Source: Pseudomonas sp. HR96
GTDB lineage: Bacteria; Pseudomonadota; Gammaproteobacteria; Pseudomonadales; Pseudomonadaceae
Assembly (NCBI RefSeq): GCF_034059295.1
Contig: NZ_CP139141.1
Location: forward strand, 4,571,001-4,635,000
Length of the DNA: 64,000 nt
Reading direction: 5' to 3'
A program made the position numbers and the translations under genes. Positions 9,142-18,377 of this stretch are shown here, one piece after another; position 1 is the first letter of the stretch, and every line of letters begins with the position of its first letter. The notes under the pieces were generated by a model that had not been told where the DNA came from, made no database searches, and worked only from the letters and a program-made list of their open reading frames with translations.

Positions 9142-10215
9142 TTACAGATCAGGATCTTCCTTGCCGCCGTAAATGTCAGATTTCTTGTACAGGTCGTGCA
9201 CATGACGGATCAGCACCATGATCACCGCCGCCACCGGCAGGGCGATCAGCACCCCGGTGAAGCCGAACAACTCGCCGCCGGCCAGAATCGCGAAAATCAC
9301 TGCCACCGGATGCAGGCCGATGCGATCGCCCACCAGCAAGGGGGTCAATACCATGCCTTCGAGCAGTTGCCCGACCATGAACACCGCTGCGATGGCCACC
9401 AGGTGGAATGGGTCCAGACCATACTGGAACAGCCCGGCGGCCATGGCCGCAACGATACCCAGGGTAAAGCCCATGTACGGCACGATCGCCGCCAGGCCCG
9501 CCATCAGCCCGATCAACAGGCCCAGCTCGACGCCCACCAGCATCAGGCCACCGGCGTAGATGACGCCCAATGCCAGCATCACCAGCAGTTGCCCGCGGAC
9601 AAAGGCACCCAGCACTTCGTGACACTCGCCCGCCAATTCCACCACCTGGCCTTCGCGCTCGCGCGGCAGCAGGCTACGGATCTTGGCCATCATCAGGTCC
9701 CAGTCGCGCAACAGGTAGAACCCTACCACCGGGATCAGCACCAGGTTGCTGATCCAGCCGATCAGCGCCAGGCTCGAAGCTGTCGCCTGGCTCAGTACCA
9801 CGCCGACGATGTCGCCGGTCTGCCCCATGTGCTCGCTGATGGCCGCCTTGATCTTGTCGAACTTCCAGAAGCCATCACCCAGGCCCAGATGCGCCTGCAC
9901 CCATGGCAGGGCGAAGTGTTGCAGCCAGTCCAGCGCCTGGGGCGCCAGCTCGTACAGGCGCACCAGCTGCTTGGCCAGCATCGGCACCAGCACCAGCAGC
10001 AGGGCGAGGAAAATAATGGTAAACAGCGCGAACACGCTGACCACCCCCAAGGTGCGCGAGAAGCCCCAGGCTTCCAGGCGGTCCACCAGCGGGTCGGCCA
10101 TGTAGGCCAGAACCATGGCGATCAGGAACGGGGTAAGGATGGGGTGCAGGAAATACACGAATGCGCAGGCCAGCAACGCCATGCCGATCCAGAACCAACG
10201 GTGCGAATAGGTCAT
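9142..10215 (-). CDS. AI-2E transporter family (PerM/YdiK-like) membrane protein
   Basis: A 357-residue polytopic membrane protein with about eight hydrophobic segments, including YFLHPILTPFLIAMVLAYMA near the N-terminus and GFTGVLIALPVAAVIMVLI near the C-terminus, as in the PerM/AI-2E exporter family. Substrate is unknown; family members include AI-2 exporters and Na+/H+ antiporters. The ATG at 10215, with AAGG upstream, is preferred over a TTG one codon earlier. The gene is followed by hda and preceded by the DUF2066 gene, an arrangement common in pseudomonads. Confidence 0.88.
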   Translation of the reverse strand: MTYSHRWFWIGMALLACAFVYFLHPILTPFLIAMVLAYMADPLVDRLEAWGFSRTLGVVSVFALFTIIFLALLLVLVPMLAKQLVRLYELAPQALDWLQHFALPWVQAHLGLGDGFWKFDKIKAAISEHMGQTGDIVGVVLSQATASSLALIGWISNLVLIPVVGFYLLRDWDLMMAKIRSLLPREREGQVVELAGECHEVLGAFVRGQLLVMLALGVIYAGGLMLVGVELGLLIGLMAGLAAIVPYMGFTLGIVAAMAAGLFQYGLDPFHLVAIAAVFMVGQLLEGMVLTPLLVGDRIGLHPVAVIFAILAGGELFGFTGVLIALPVAAVIMVLIRHVHDLYKKSDIYGGKEDPDL

Positions 10216-10286
10216 CAAGTGGTGGCCTTGTCTCTATATATAGGGGGAGCCGTTCAATAAACAGCTGCTGTTCACGCGTTCATCGG

Positions 10287-11342
10287 CTACCAGTGAAACA
10301 CCAGGTCGGCGGCCGGCGCGCTTGGCGCCGGTTGCGCCACAGGGGCCGTACCTGCTGCTGCGGGCGTGACGGCAGGCAGCGCAGCCGGGTCGGGATGCAC
10401 CTCCTGCAGCTTGGCCAGGGTCAGCTGTGCGCGCAGCTGCTCGGGGCTGCCCGTGACCCGGTAGAGCAAGGTGTCGCCATCGACGCTCTTGAGCCGCGCG
10501 CCGAAGGGTTCGAGCAGGCGCCCCAGCTGGGCATAGCGCTCCAGGGTGTTGCCCTGCACCTGCAAGGTCAGGTCGGTGCTGGCACCTGGTTTGGCCAGGT
10601 AGCGCGGCGCCAGGCGCTCGCTGACAGCCAGCAGCAGCGCATCGGCGAGGGCCGCCTGATCGGCGCCTTCAGCCGTACCGTTATCCTGTTTGTCGCCCAG
10701 CCAGAGGCGCCATTTGGCGGTCCATTTGTCGCCCTCCTGGTGGGCATGCACCGCCAGCAGGGCATCGGCGCCGTAGCGTTCGGACGCCGCGCGCAGCGGC
10801 GTGGCGTCGCTGCCTTCGAGGTTTTTCGCAGTGGCCGCCAGTTGTTCGTTGAGGTCGGCCAGCGGCAGGCGCAGGGGCAGGCCGCGGTGCTGCGCGGCGC
10901 GGCGCAGCGGGCCGGCCGTGGCCTGGCCATCGCCGACCAGGCTGCTGCCGTCGACGCTATCGTTCAGCCACCAGCCGAGGATCGACGGCCGATTGCTGCC
11001 CCAGGTCGGCAGCCCGGCCTGACGCAGCTGGCTGTCGGTGCTGACCGGATCGAAATCCACCTGCAGCGCCTGCGGTGGCCCGGCGTCGTAGCCAAACTGG
11101 CTGATGATCTGCTGCGGGTCCTTGCGCACGGCGGCAAGCCCGGGGCTGGCGATCGCCTTGGGGTCGCCGGTCAGGCGCAGCACCAGGGTTTCGAGGGCAC
11201 GCTGGGTGGCGGCGCTGCGCTCGTCGGGCGTCTGGCTGGCCACGGGTTCGAGTACCTGATACAGGTTGTTCACGGTTTCGGCATGGCCTTGCAGGCTCAG
11301 GCTGGCAATACAACCGGCTAACAGATACGGACTCAAGCGCAT
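10287..11342 (-). CDS. DUF2066 domain-containing secreted protein
   Basis: A 351-residue exported protein with an N-terminal signal peptide (MRLSPYLLAGCIASLSLQGHA, cleavage likely after GHA). A DUF2066 body follows, with segments such as LVLRLTGDPKAI, LQVDFDP and ILGWWLND, and it ends in a short Pro/Ala-rich tail. No catalytic motif is evident and no function is known to me. It is divergent from purM and heads the minus-strand group with the AI-2E-type permease and hda. Confidence 0.85.
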   Translation of the reverse strand: MRLSPYLLAGCIASLSLQGHAETVNNLYQVLEPVASQTPDERSAATQRALETLVLRLTGDPKAIASPGLAAVRKDPQQIISQFGYDAGPPQALQVDFDPVSTDSQLRQAGLPTWGSNRPSILGWWLNDSVDGSSLVGDGQATAGPLRRAAQHRGLPLRLPLADLNEQLAATAKNLEGSDATPLRAASERYGADALLAVHAHQEGDKWTAKWRLWLGDKQDNGTAEGADQAALADALLLAVSERLAPRYLAKPGASTDLTLQVQGNTLERYAQLGRLLEPFGARLKSVDGDTLLYRVTGSPEQLRAQLTLAKLQEVHPDPAALPAVTPAAAGTAPVAQPAPSAPAADLVFHW

Positions 11343-11595
11343 GGATTATTCCCGACGGCAAAATACGGATTGTGGCTGTGACCCTGCTTTGCGGTAAAAC
11401 ATTCAGAGCCGGCGCAAAGAATTTCATTATTGCATGGCCGCCGGGCCAGATGTGATGGGCGCAAACTCCGGCATTACCCACAATAACGGTTCATCAAGAC
11501 GTGATAGCCCCTACCGGGCAAGCCTGATAAAATCGCGCGCCTTCGCAGACCGATGACAATCGGTCGATTCCCGCAGAATCAAAAAGGCCTGGATC
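11343..11595. promoter_or_regulatory. Divergent control region between DUF2066 gene and purM
   Basis: 253 bases between divergent genes. A plausible plus-strand -10 element taaaat (11527-11532) sits upstream of a perfect 7-bp inverted repeat, gaccgat/atcggtc (11548-11565), in the predicted purM 5' UTR. No clear -35 was found at the correct distance, so the promoter assignment is weak. Confidence 0.35.
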
Positions 11596-12654
11596 ATGAG
11601 CAAGCAACCCTCCGTGAGCTACAAGGACGCCGGTGTAGACATCGACGCCGGTGAAGCACTGGTCGAACGCATCAAAGGCGTCGCCAAGCGCACCGCTCGC
11701 CCCGAGGTCATGGGCGGCCTGGGTGGCTTCGGCGCCCTTTGCGAGATCCCGGCGGGTTACAAGCAACCTGTGCTGGTCTCCGGCACGGACGGCGTGGGCA
11801 CCAAGCTGCGCCTGGCGCTCAATCTGAACCGTCACGACAGCATCGGCATCGACCTGGTCGCCATGTGCGTGAACGACCTGGTGGTGTGCGGCGCCGAGCC
11901 GCTGTTCTTCCTTGATTACTACGCCACCGGCAAGCTCAACGTCGACACGGCTGCCGACGTGGTCACCGGCATCGGCGCCGGTTGCGAGCTGGCCGGCTGC
12001 TCGCTGGTGGGCGGCGAAACCGCCGAAATGCCCGGCATGTACGAAGGCGAAGACTACGACTTGGCCGGCTTCTGCGTCGGCGTGGTGGAAAAAGCCGAGA
12101 TCATCGACGGTTCCAGGGTCGCCGCCGGCGACGCGCTGATCGCCCTGCCCTCGTCCGGTCCGCACTCCAACGGCTACTCGCTGGTGCGCAAGATCATCGA
12201 AGTGGCCGGCGCCGACATCGAAACCGTGCAGCTCGACGGCAAGCCGTTGACCGACCTGCTGATGGCGCCCACGCGCATCTACGTCAAGCCGTTGCTCAAG
12301 CTGATCAAGGACACCGGCGCGGTCAAGGCCATGGCCCACATCACCGGCGGCGGCCTGCTCGACAACATTCCGCGCGTACTGCCAAAGGGTGCCCAGGCCA
12401 AGGTCGACGTGGCCAGCTGGACGCGCCCGGCGGTGTTCGACTGGCTGCAGGAGAAGGGCAACGTCGACGAACACGAGATGCATCGCGTGCTCAACTGCGG
12501 CGTCGGCATGGTCATCTGCGTGGCTCAGGCCGACGTGCAGAAAACGCTCGCCAATTTGCAAGCCTCAGGCGAACAGCCCTGGGTAATCGGTGAAATCGGC
12601 GTGGCCGCCGAAGGCGCAGCGCAGGTCGAGTTGCTCAACCTCAAGGCACACTGA
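11596..12654 (+). CDS. purM: Phosphoribosylformylglycinamidine cyclo-ligase
   Basis: A 352-residue AIR synthetase that converts FGAM to AIR with ATP in de novo purine synthesis. The N-terminus [12 protein letters not shown] and the segments [37 protein letters not shown] and [12 protein letters not shown] are diagnostic of PurM. The stop overlaps the purN ATG by one base (TGATG), indicating translational coupling. Length is normal. Confidence 0.98.
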   Translation: MSKQPSVSYKDAGVDIDAGEALVERIKGVAKRTARPEVMGGLGGFGALCEIPAGYKQPVLVSGTDGVGTKLRLALNLNRHDSIGIDLVAMCVNDLVVCGAEPLFFLDYYATGKLNVDTAADVVTGIGAGCELAGCSLVGGETAEMPGMYEGEDYDLAGFCVGVVEKAEIIDGSRVAAGDALIALPSSGPHSNGYSLVRKIIEVAGADIETVQLDGKPLTDLLMAPTRIYVKPLLKLIKDTGAVKAMAHITGGGLLDNIPRVLPKGAQAKVDVASWTRPAVFDWLQEKGNVDEHEMHRVLNCGVGMVICVAQADVQKTLANLQASGEQPWVIGEIGVAAEGAAQVELLNLKAH

Positions 12655-13307
12655 TGCCTCAGCCCGTCAATGTGGTGGTGTTGCTGTCGGGTACCGGCAG
12701 CAACCTGCAAGCGCTGATCGACAGCATCGAGGCGACCCCGGGCCACCCGGCTCGGGTGCGCGCCGTGATCTCCAACCGTGCCGACGCCTTGGGCCTGCAA
12801 CGCGCTCGCGATGCCGGCATCGACACCGCAGTGCTCGACCACAAGGCCTACGCCGACCGCGAAGCCTTCGACCGCGCCCTGGTGGCGCTGATTGACGGTT
12901 TCGGCGCCGACCTGGTCGTGCTTGCCGGCTTCATGCGCATCCTCAGTGTCATGTTCGTGCGCCACTATGCCGGCCGGCTGTTGAACATCCACCCGTCCCT
13001 GCTGCCTCGCTACAAAGGCCTCGACACCCACCAGCGCGCCCTCGACGCCGGCGACCGCGAGCACGGCTGCAGTGTGCACTTCGTCACCGAGGAACTCGAT
13101 GGGGGGCCTCTGGTCGTACAGGCAGTCGTGCCGGTGGCCGAAGGCGATGACGCCAGCCGCCTGGCCGCCCGGGTGCACGCCCAGGAGCACCAGATCTACC
13201 CACTGGCCGTGCGCTGGTTTGCCGAAGGCCGCTTGAGCCTGGGCGAGCAAGGTGCAATATTGGACGGCCAATTACTGGGGGCCAGTGGCCGCCGGATTCC
13301 GGCCTGA
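12654..13307 (+). CDS. purN: Phosphoribosylglycinamide formyltransferase
   Basis: A 217-residue GART enzyme that transfers the formyl group of 10-formyl-THF to GAR. The characteristic LLSGTGSNLQ N-terminus, the catalytic NIHPSLLPRYKG (Asn and His), and HGCSVHFVTEELDGGP with its downstream Asp region are all present. It is coupled to purM through a TGATG junction and followed by a DUF3108 gene 53 bases later. Confidence 0.98.
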   Translation: MPQPVNVVVLLSGTGSNLQALIDSIEATPGHPARVRAVISNRADALGLQRARDAGIDTAVLDHKAYADREAFDRALVALIDGFGADLVVLAGFMRILSVMFVRHYAGRLLNIHPSLLPRYKGLDTHQRALDAGDREHGCSVHFVTEELDGGPLVVQAVVPVAEGDDASRLAARVHAQEHQIYPLAVRWFAEGRLSLGEQGAILDGQLLGASGRRIPA

Positions 13308-13360
13308 TCGTTTCCGGGCCAGCCGTTTCGAACCTGTCTGCTTCGAATTTAGGAGTTTTT

Positions 13361-14068
13361 ATGCGTCGCGCTTTGCTTTTGGCCCTTGCCCTGCTTGCCT
13401 CGCCGGTGTTTGCCGGCGAGCTCAAGCCGTTCTCTGCCAGCTACACCGCCGACTGGAAACAGCTGCCCATGAGCGGTACCGCCGAGCGCAGCCTGAGCAA
13501 GGACGGCGATACCTGGACGCTGAATTTCAAGGCGGCCATGATGATCGCCAGCCTCACCGAGAGCAGCACCATCAAGGTCGACAAGGACGCGCTGCTGCCA
13601 CAGACCTACCATTTCGAGCGCGGTGGCCTGGGCAAGACCAAGAAGGTCGACCTGACCTTCGACTGGTCGAGCAAGTTCGTCACCGGCACCGACCGCAACG
13701 ATGCCATCAAGCTGCCGCTCAACCGCGGCGTGGTCGACAAGTCCACCTATCAGCTGGCGCTGCAGCAGGACGTCGCCGCCGGCAAGAAAAGCATGAGCTA
13801 CCAGGTGGTCGACGGCAACGAGATCGAGACCTACGACTTCCGCGTGCTGGGCACCGAGAAGGTCGACACCAAGGCCGGCCAGGTTGACGCCGTGAAGGTC
13901 GAGCGGGTACGCGACCCGACGCAGACCAAGCGCATCACCGTACTCTGGTTCGCCAAGGACTGGAGCTACCTTCTGGTGCGTCTGCAACAGGTGGAAACCG
14001 ACGGCAAGGAATACAACATCATGCTGCAGGACGGCACGGTGGACGGCAAGGCGGTCAAGGGCAGCTGA
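13361..14068 (+). CDS. DUF3108 domain-containing periplasmic protein
   Basis: A 235-residue protein with a clear Sec signal peptide (MRRALLLALALLASPVFAGE, cleavage after VFA). The DUF3108 body is beta-rich (PFSASYTADWK, TYHFERGGLGKTKKVDLTFDW, WFAKDWSYLLVRLQQ). Function is unknown. A TAGGAG ribosome site lies 8 bases before the ATG. It follows purMN and is closed by a strong terminator at 14091, so it may be the last gene of the purMN transcript. Confidence 0.88.
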   Translation: MRRALLLALALLASPVFAGELKPFSASYTADWKQLPMSGTAERSLSKDGDTWTLNFKAAMMIASLTESSTIKVDKDALLPQTYHFERGGLGKTKKVDLTFDWSSKFVTGTDRNDAIKLPLNRGVVDKSTYQLALQQDVAAGKKSMSYQVVDGNEIETYDFRVLGTEKVDTKAGQVDAVKVERVRDPTQTKRITVLWFAKDWSYLLVRLQQVETDGKEYNIMLQDGTVDGKAVKGS

Positions 14069-14090
14069 GCCCATTGCCCGCTTCGCCTGA

Positions 14091-14119
14091 AAAGCCTCAC
14101 TTCGGTGGGGCTTTTTTTG
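14091..14119 (+). terminator. Rho-independent terminator after the purMN-DUF3108 unit
   Basis: The stem aaagcctcac / gtggggcttt closes a TTCG tetraloop and is followed by a run of seven T residues, 23 bases after the DUF3108 stop. Confidence 0.9.
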
Positions 14120-14351
14120 TGCGCAATACGGTGGATGGACGGGTTGTGCACAACCTAAAGAAATATTCATGCAGGGCTCTAGACTGCGACAATGCGCCGC
14201 AGACCAGTAAACACGCGGGTTTCACCATTAGGTGAATTTTTGCAATAACCAGTTGCTGGAAATGTTCATTTACTTAGTCGGCTAAGAAAATATATAACAA
14301 AGCCATGCACCCAAGGTGCTGCTGAAGATCAATGCAATTGGAGCATTCAGA

Positions 14352-14543
14352 ATGACTGTCAAAGTAAGCGAACGCGACGATTCCCATATGTCTCACGAAG
14401 CTGTTGCCACTGGCGTGCGCATCTGGGACGTCTATCAGCAAGATTTATTGGTCGGCATGTTTCACAACGAAAGCGATGCCCATAACTACAAGGCCGAGCT
14501 CGAGATTCTCGAGCAGCAGCGCCAGCAGCTGCAGAACCAGTGA
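14352..14543 (+). CDS. Small conserved Pseudomonas protein of unknown function
   Basis: A 63-residue acidic, soluble protein ending in a Glu/Gln-rich helix (LEILEQQRQQLQNQ). I chose the ATG at 14352 (MTVKVSERDD), which has GGAG ten bases upstream, over the reading from 14316. The middle (VRIWDVYQQDLLVGMFHNESDAHNYK) resembles short proteins annotated as hypothetical in many pseudomonads. It is monocistronic, preceded by an AT-rich upstream region with a possible -10 (tatata near 14291) and followed by a terminator. Confidence 0.75.
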   Translation: MTVKVSERDDSHMSHEAVATGVRIWDVYQQDLLVGMFHNESDAHNYKAELEILEQQRQQLQNQ

Positions 14544-14567
14544 CCCGAACGTAGCCACTGCCTTATG

Positions 14568-14599
14568 ACGACAAACCCCGCTTCGGCGGGGTTTGTCGT
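14568..14599. terminator. Bidirectional hairpin terminator
   Basis: A perfect 14-bp stem (acgacaaaccccgc / gcggggtttgtcgt) with a TTCG loop lies between convergent genes. T-rich bases are inside the 3' arm on the plus strand; no long T-run follows. Confidence 0.65.
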
Positions 14600-14612
14600 T
14601 GCAGGCGATGTG

Positions 14613-15155
14613 TTACCACATCAGGTCGTCAGGGATCTTGTACGCCGCATACGGATCGTCACCGCTCTCCACTTCCTCGGTCACCGTATTGAGCAGCACG
14701 ATGCGCTGCGGGTCTCGCTCCTGCACCTTGAGCGCCGACTCGCGCGGGATCACCTCATAGCCACCGGCATGCTGCACGATGGCCAGGCCACCGCTGCTCA
14801 ACTTGCTGCGCATCAGGCTGTTGACCGACAGGCGCTTGACCTTCTTGTCGTCAACGAAGTTGTAGTAATCCTCGGTGTTCAGCTTGGGCAGCCGCGTAGC
14901 CTCGATCAGCTGCTTGACCTGGGCCGCCCTGGCCTTTTGCTCGACCTTCTCCTGCTGCTGGCGGTTGAGTTCCTGGTCGCGCTTGACCTTCTCGGCCATG
15001 GCCTCCTGGGCCAGGCGCTGCTGAGTGTCGTCGACCTCGACTTGCCCCTTGTGCTCCATGCGTTTTTGTTTCTGCTTGTCTTTGCTGACCTGCTTGACCT
15101 GCTTCTGGTTGACCAGACCGGCTTTGAGCAATTGGTCGCGGAGGGAAATACTCAT
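14613..15155 (-). CDS. DUF2058 domain-containing protein (YaiL-like)
   Basis: A 180-residue protein with the family N-terminus SLRDQLLKAGLVNQKQVKQV. A highly charged Lys/Gln/Glu-rich coiled-coil segment covers about residues 25-95, followed by a globular C-terminal part (YYNFVDDKKVKRLSV, GGLAIVQHAGGYEVIP). The family has been described as nucleoprotein or polyxydroxyalkanoic-acid-associated by annotation only; no activity can be read from sequence. It follows mazG by 17 bases on the same strand and is probably in its operon. Confidence 0.87.
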   Translation of the reverse strand: MSISLRDQLLKAGLVNQKQVKQVSKDKQKQKRMEHKGQVEVDDTQQRLAQEAMAEKVKRDQELNRQQQEKVEQKARAAQVKQLIEATRLPKLNTEDYYNFVDDKKVKRLSVNSLMRSKLSSGGLAIVQHAGGYEVIPRESALKVQERDPQRIVLLNTVTEEVESGDDPYAAYKIPDDLMW

Positions 15156-15172
15156 GGTTTACTCACTTAGGC

Positions 15173-16006
15173 TCAGCCGCAGCTGGGCAGGTTCTTTTCC
15201 TGACGTTTGGCTTCGCCCCACAGAGCGTCCAGTTCTTCCAGGGCACAATCTTCGATCGGACGCCCGGTGTCGCGCAATGCCTGTTCGATGAAACGAAAGC
15301 GTCGCTCGAATTTGCGATTGGCCCCGCGCAGGGCGTTTTCCGGGTCGACCTTGAGGTGGCGGGCCAGGTTGACCACGCTGAACAACAGGTCGCCGATCTC
15401 TTCCTCCATGGCCGTCTGCTCGCCGTCGGCCATGGCTTGCAACACTTCATCCAACTCCTCGCGCACCTTGTCCAGCACAGGAAGCGCGGCCGGCCAGTCG
15501 AAGCCGACACTGGCCGCCCGCTTCTGCAGCTTGGCAGCGCGGTTGAGCGCGGGCAACGCGACCGGTACGTCATCCAGCAGCGACAGCTGCTCGGGCGCCA
15601 CGGCTTTCTCGGCACGCTCCTGGGCCTTGATCTCCTCCCAGCGCCGCTTGACCTGGGTATCGTCGAGCCGCGGCACATCCAGCGGCGCGTACAGCTCGCC
15701 GGTGGGGAACACGTGAGGATGGCGGCGGATCAACTTGCGGGTGATGCCGTCGACCACCCCGGCAAATTCGAAGCGCCCCTCTTCCTGGGCCAGCTGCGCG
15801 TAGTAGACCACCTGGAACAACAGGTCGCCGAGCTCGCCGCGCAGCTGCTCGAAGTCGCCCTGCTCGATGGCATCGGCCACTTCGTAGGCCTCTTCGAGGG
15901 TGAAGGGCACGATGCTCGCGAAGTTCTGCTTGAGATCCCACGGGCAGCCAAACTGCGGGTCGCGCAGACGTGCCATGAGGTTGAGCAGGTCTTGCAAAGT
16001 GTACAT
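15173..16006 (-). CDS. mazG: Nucleoside triphosphate pyrophosphohydrolase MazG
   Basis: A 277-residue protein with two MazG pyrophosphohydrolase repeats. The first has CPWD and EEAYEVADAIE with a downstream ELGDLLFQVV; the second has REELDEVLQAM and EEEIGDLLFSVVNLAR. EExxE plus ExxD are the metal-binding motifs. MazG hydrolyses (d)NTPs to monophosphates. The ATG at 16006 is preferred because GGAG lies just upstream, although an ATG at 16048 directly after the relA stop is in frame. Placement beside relA matches MazG's link to the stringent response in E. coli. Confidence 0.95.
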   Translation of the reverse strand: MYTLQDLLNLMARLRDPQFGCPWDLKQNFASIVPFTLEEAYEVADAIEQGDFEQLRGELGDLLFQVVYYAQLAQEEGRFEFAGVVDGITRKLIRRHPHVFPTGELYAPLDVPRLDDTQVKRRWEEIKAQERAEKAVAPEQLSLLDDVPVALPALNRAAKLQKRAASVGFDWPAALPVLDKVREELDEVLQAMADGEQTAMEEEIGDLLFSVVNLARHLKVDPENALRGANRKFERRFRFIEQALRDTGRPIEDCALEELDALWGEAKRQEKNLPSCG

Positions 16007-16048
16007 CCGGGGCTCCAGTTCAAGGCTGGCGACGGCCGCAGCGCTCAT

Positions 16049-18292
16049 TCAAGGCGTACGGTTGCGCCGCGTCTCGATGATGTTGGGCAATTGCGAAATG
16101 CGCCCGAGCAAGCGGCCCAACGCGTCCAGCCCGGGGATCTCGATGGTCAGCGACATCAGCGCGGTGTTGTCTTCCTTGTTCGAGCGGGTGTTGACCGCTA
16201 GCACGTTGATGCGCTCGTTGAGCAGCACTTGGGAAACATCGCGCAACAGCCCGGAGCGGTCGTAGGCACGGATGACGATGTCCACCGGGTAGGTAAGCAC
16301 CGGCACCGGCCCCCAGCTGACCTGGATGATCCGCTCCGGCTCGCGCCCGGCCAGCTGCAGCACCGAGGCACAGTCCTGGCGGTGGATGCTGACACCGCGG
16401 CCCTGGGTGATGTAACCGACGATGGCGTCGCCCGGCAGCGGCTGGCAGCAGCCGGCCATCTGCGTCATCAGGTTGCCCACGCCCTGGATCTGGATGTCGC
16501 CACGCTTGCCCGGCTTGTAGCCGGTGGCCTTGCGCGGAATCAGCTCCAGCTGCTCGTTGCCGCGCTCCGGTTCGACCAACTGCTGGGCGGCGTTGACCAG
16601 GTGCGCCAGGCGCAGGTCACCGGCACCGAGGGCGGCAAACATGTCGTCGGCGGTCTTGTAGTTGACCTTCTCGGCCAAGTGATCGAAATCGACCTGGGGC
16701 AGGCCGAGGCGGCTCAACTCGCGTTCGAGCAGGGTGCGCCCGGCGGCGACGTTCTGGTCGCGTGCCTGCAGCTTGAACCAGTGAACGATCTTGGCCCGGG
16801 CCCGCGAGGTGGTCACGTAGCCCAGGTTGGAGTTCAGCCAGTCACGGCTTGGCGTGCCGTGCTTGCTGGTGATGATCTCCACCTGCTCGCCGGTGTTGAG
16901 GCTGTAGTTGAGCGGCACGATGCGCCCGTTGATCTTCGCTCCGCGGCAGTTGTGGCCGATCTCGGTGTGCACGCGGTAGGCGAAGTCCAGCGGGGTGGCG
17001 CCCTTGGGCAGGTCGATGGCGTGGCCGTCGGGGGTGAAGACGTAGACCCGGTCGGGCTCGATATCGACGCGCAACTGCTCGGCCAGGCCGCCGATGTCGC
17101 CCAGCTCCTCGTGCCATTCCAGCACCTGGCGTAGCCAGGAGATCTTTTCTTCGTAGTGGTTTGAGCCCGACTTGACGTCGGTGCCCTTGTACCGCCAGTG
17201 CGCGCAGACGCCCAGCTCGGCTTCCTCATGCATGGCGTGGGTGCGGATCTGCACCTCGAGCACCTTGCCCTCGGGGCCGATCACGGCGGTGTGCAGGGAG
17301 CGATAGCCGTTTTCCTTGGGGTTGGCGATGTAGTCGTCGAACTCCTTGGGAATGTGCCGCCACAAGGTGTGGACGATGCCCAGCGCCGTGTAGCAGTCGC
17401 GCATCTCCGGCACCAGCACGCGCACGGCACGTACGTCGTAGATCTGGCTGAATTCCAGGCCTTTGCGCTGCATCTTGCGCCAGATCGAATAGATGTGTTT
17501 TGCCCGCCCGCTGATGTCGGCCTTGACCCCGGTCTCCAGCAGTTCGTTGTGCAGCTGGCTCATGACTTCACTGATGAAGCGCTCGCGGTCCATGCGCCGC
17601 TCGTGCAACAGCTTGGCGATCTGCTTGTACTGCTCCGGTTCAAGGTAGCGGAAGGACAGGTCCTCCAGCTCCCACTTGATGTGGCCGATGCCCAGGCGGT
17701 GGGCCAGCGGCGCATAGATGTCGAAGACTTCGCGGGCCACGCGATGACGTTTTTCGTCGTCGGCGCTTTTGACTGCGCGGATCGCACAGGTGCGTTCGGC
17801 CAGCTTGATCAAGGCCACGCGCACGTCGTCGACCATGGCCACCAGCATCTTGCGCAGGTTTTCCACCTGCGCCTGCGAGCCCAGCACCAGCGACTGGCGC
17901 GGGCTGAGGCTGGCACTGATGGCGGCCATGCGCAGCACGCCGTCGATCAGCTTGGTGACCGTTGCGCCAAAGCGCTGCTCGACTTCGGCGAGGGTCACCC
18001 GCCCTTCACGCACGGCGCGGTAGATGACCGCCGCCATTAGCGAATCCTGGTCGAGCTTGAGGTCGGCGAGAATCTCGGCGATTTCCAGGCCTGCCTGGAA
18101 ACACGAGGTGCCGTCGGCCCATGAGTACTTGGCCATGTTGCCGAGTTGTTCGGCCTGCAGCGCGAACTCGCAAGCCGCCTTGAGCGCCTCGCGGTCGAGC
18201 AGCACGTCGACGCTGACGATGTGGTCGAGCCATGCATCGAGATTGATACTGCCGTCTGTGTTGACCGGCTGGTGTGCTCTCACCTGTACCAT
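16049..18292 (-). CDS. relA: (p)ppGpp synthetase RelA
   Basis: A 747-residue long RelA/SpoT homologue. Order: degenerate hydrolase domain (residues about 30-190), synthetase domain (about 230-370, including YDVRAVRVLV and ENGYRSLHTAV), TGS (about 405-465, VYVFTPDGHAIDLPKGATPLDFAY), helical and Cys-rich zinc-finger regions (GCCQPLPGD ... HRQDC), and a C-terminal ACT domain. The hydrolase HD motif of SpoT is replaced (AVIYRAVREG), so this should be the monofunctional ribosome-dependent synthetase. It lies between rlmD and mazG on the same strand. Confidence 0.97.
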   Translation of the reverse strand: MVQVRAHQPVNTDGSINLDAWLDHIVSVDVLLDREALKAACEFALQAEQLGNMAKYSWADGTSCFQAGLEIAEILADLKLDQDSLMAAVIYRAVREGRVTLAEVEQRFGATVTKLIDGVLRMAAISASLSPRQSLVLGSQAQVENLRKMLVAMVDDVRVALIKLAERTCAIRAVKSADDEKRHRVAREVFDIYAPLAHRLGIGHIKWELEDLSFRYLEPEQYKQIAKLLHERRMDRERFISEVMSQLHNELLETGVKADISGRAKHIYSIWRKMQRKGLEFSQIYDVRAVRVLVPEMRDCYTALGIVHTLWRHIPKEFDDYIANPKENGYRSLHTAVIGPEGKVLEVQIRTHAMHEEAELGVCAHWRYKGTDVKSGSNHYEEKISWLRQVLEWHEELGDIGGLAEQLRVDIEPDRVYVFTPDGHAIDLPKGATPLDFAYRVHTEIGHNCRGAKINGRIVPLNYSLNTGEQVEIITSKHGTPSRDWLNSNLGYVTTSRARAKIVHWFKLQARDQNVAAGRTLLERELSRLGLPQVDFDHLAEKVNYKTADDMFAALGAGDLRLAHLVNAAQQLVEPERGNEQLELIPRKATGYKPGKRGDIQIQGVGNLMTQMAGCCQPLPGDAIVGYITQGRGVSIHRQDCASVLQLAGREPERIIQVSWGPVPVLTYPVDIVIRAYDRSGLLRDVSQVLLNERINVLAVNTRSNKEDNTALMSLTIEIPGLDALGRLLGRISQLPNIIETRRNRTP

Positions 18293-18311
18293 CTTGTTTA
18301 CCTTTCCCTAA

Positions 18312-18331
18312 GGCGGGTCAAAGACCCGCCA
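18312..18331. repeat. Hairpin between rlmD and relA
   Basis: A perfect 8-bp inverted repeat ggcgggtc/gacccgcc with a 3-4-base loop lies in the 85-base rlmD-relA spacer. No T-run follows on the minus strand, so it may be an attenuator or processing site rather than a full terminator. Confidence 0.45.
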
Positions 18332-18377
18332 TTTGTCGCTGGCTTAGGCGCCTGCTGGGCCGGCAGGAGCCATGCTG

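Noticed and set aside
16229..17134. Plus-strand ORF inside relA
   Set aside because: Antisense shadow of the relA coding sequence; relA is certain.
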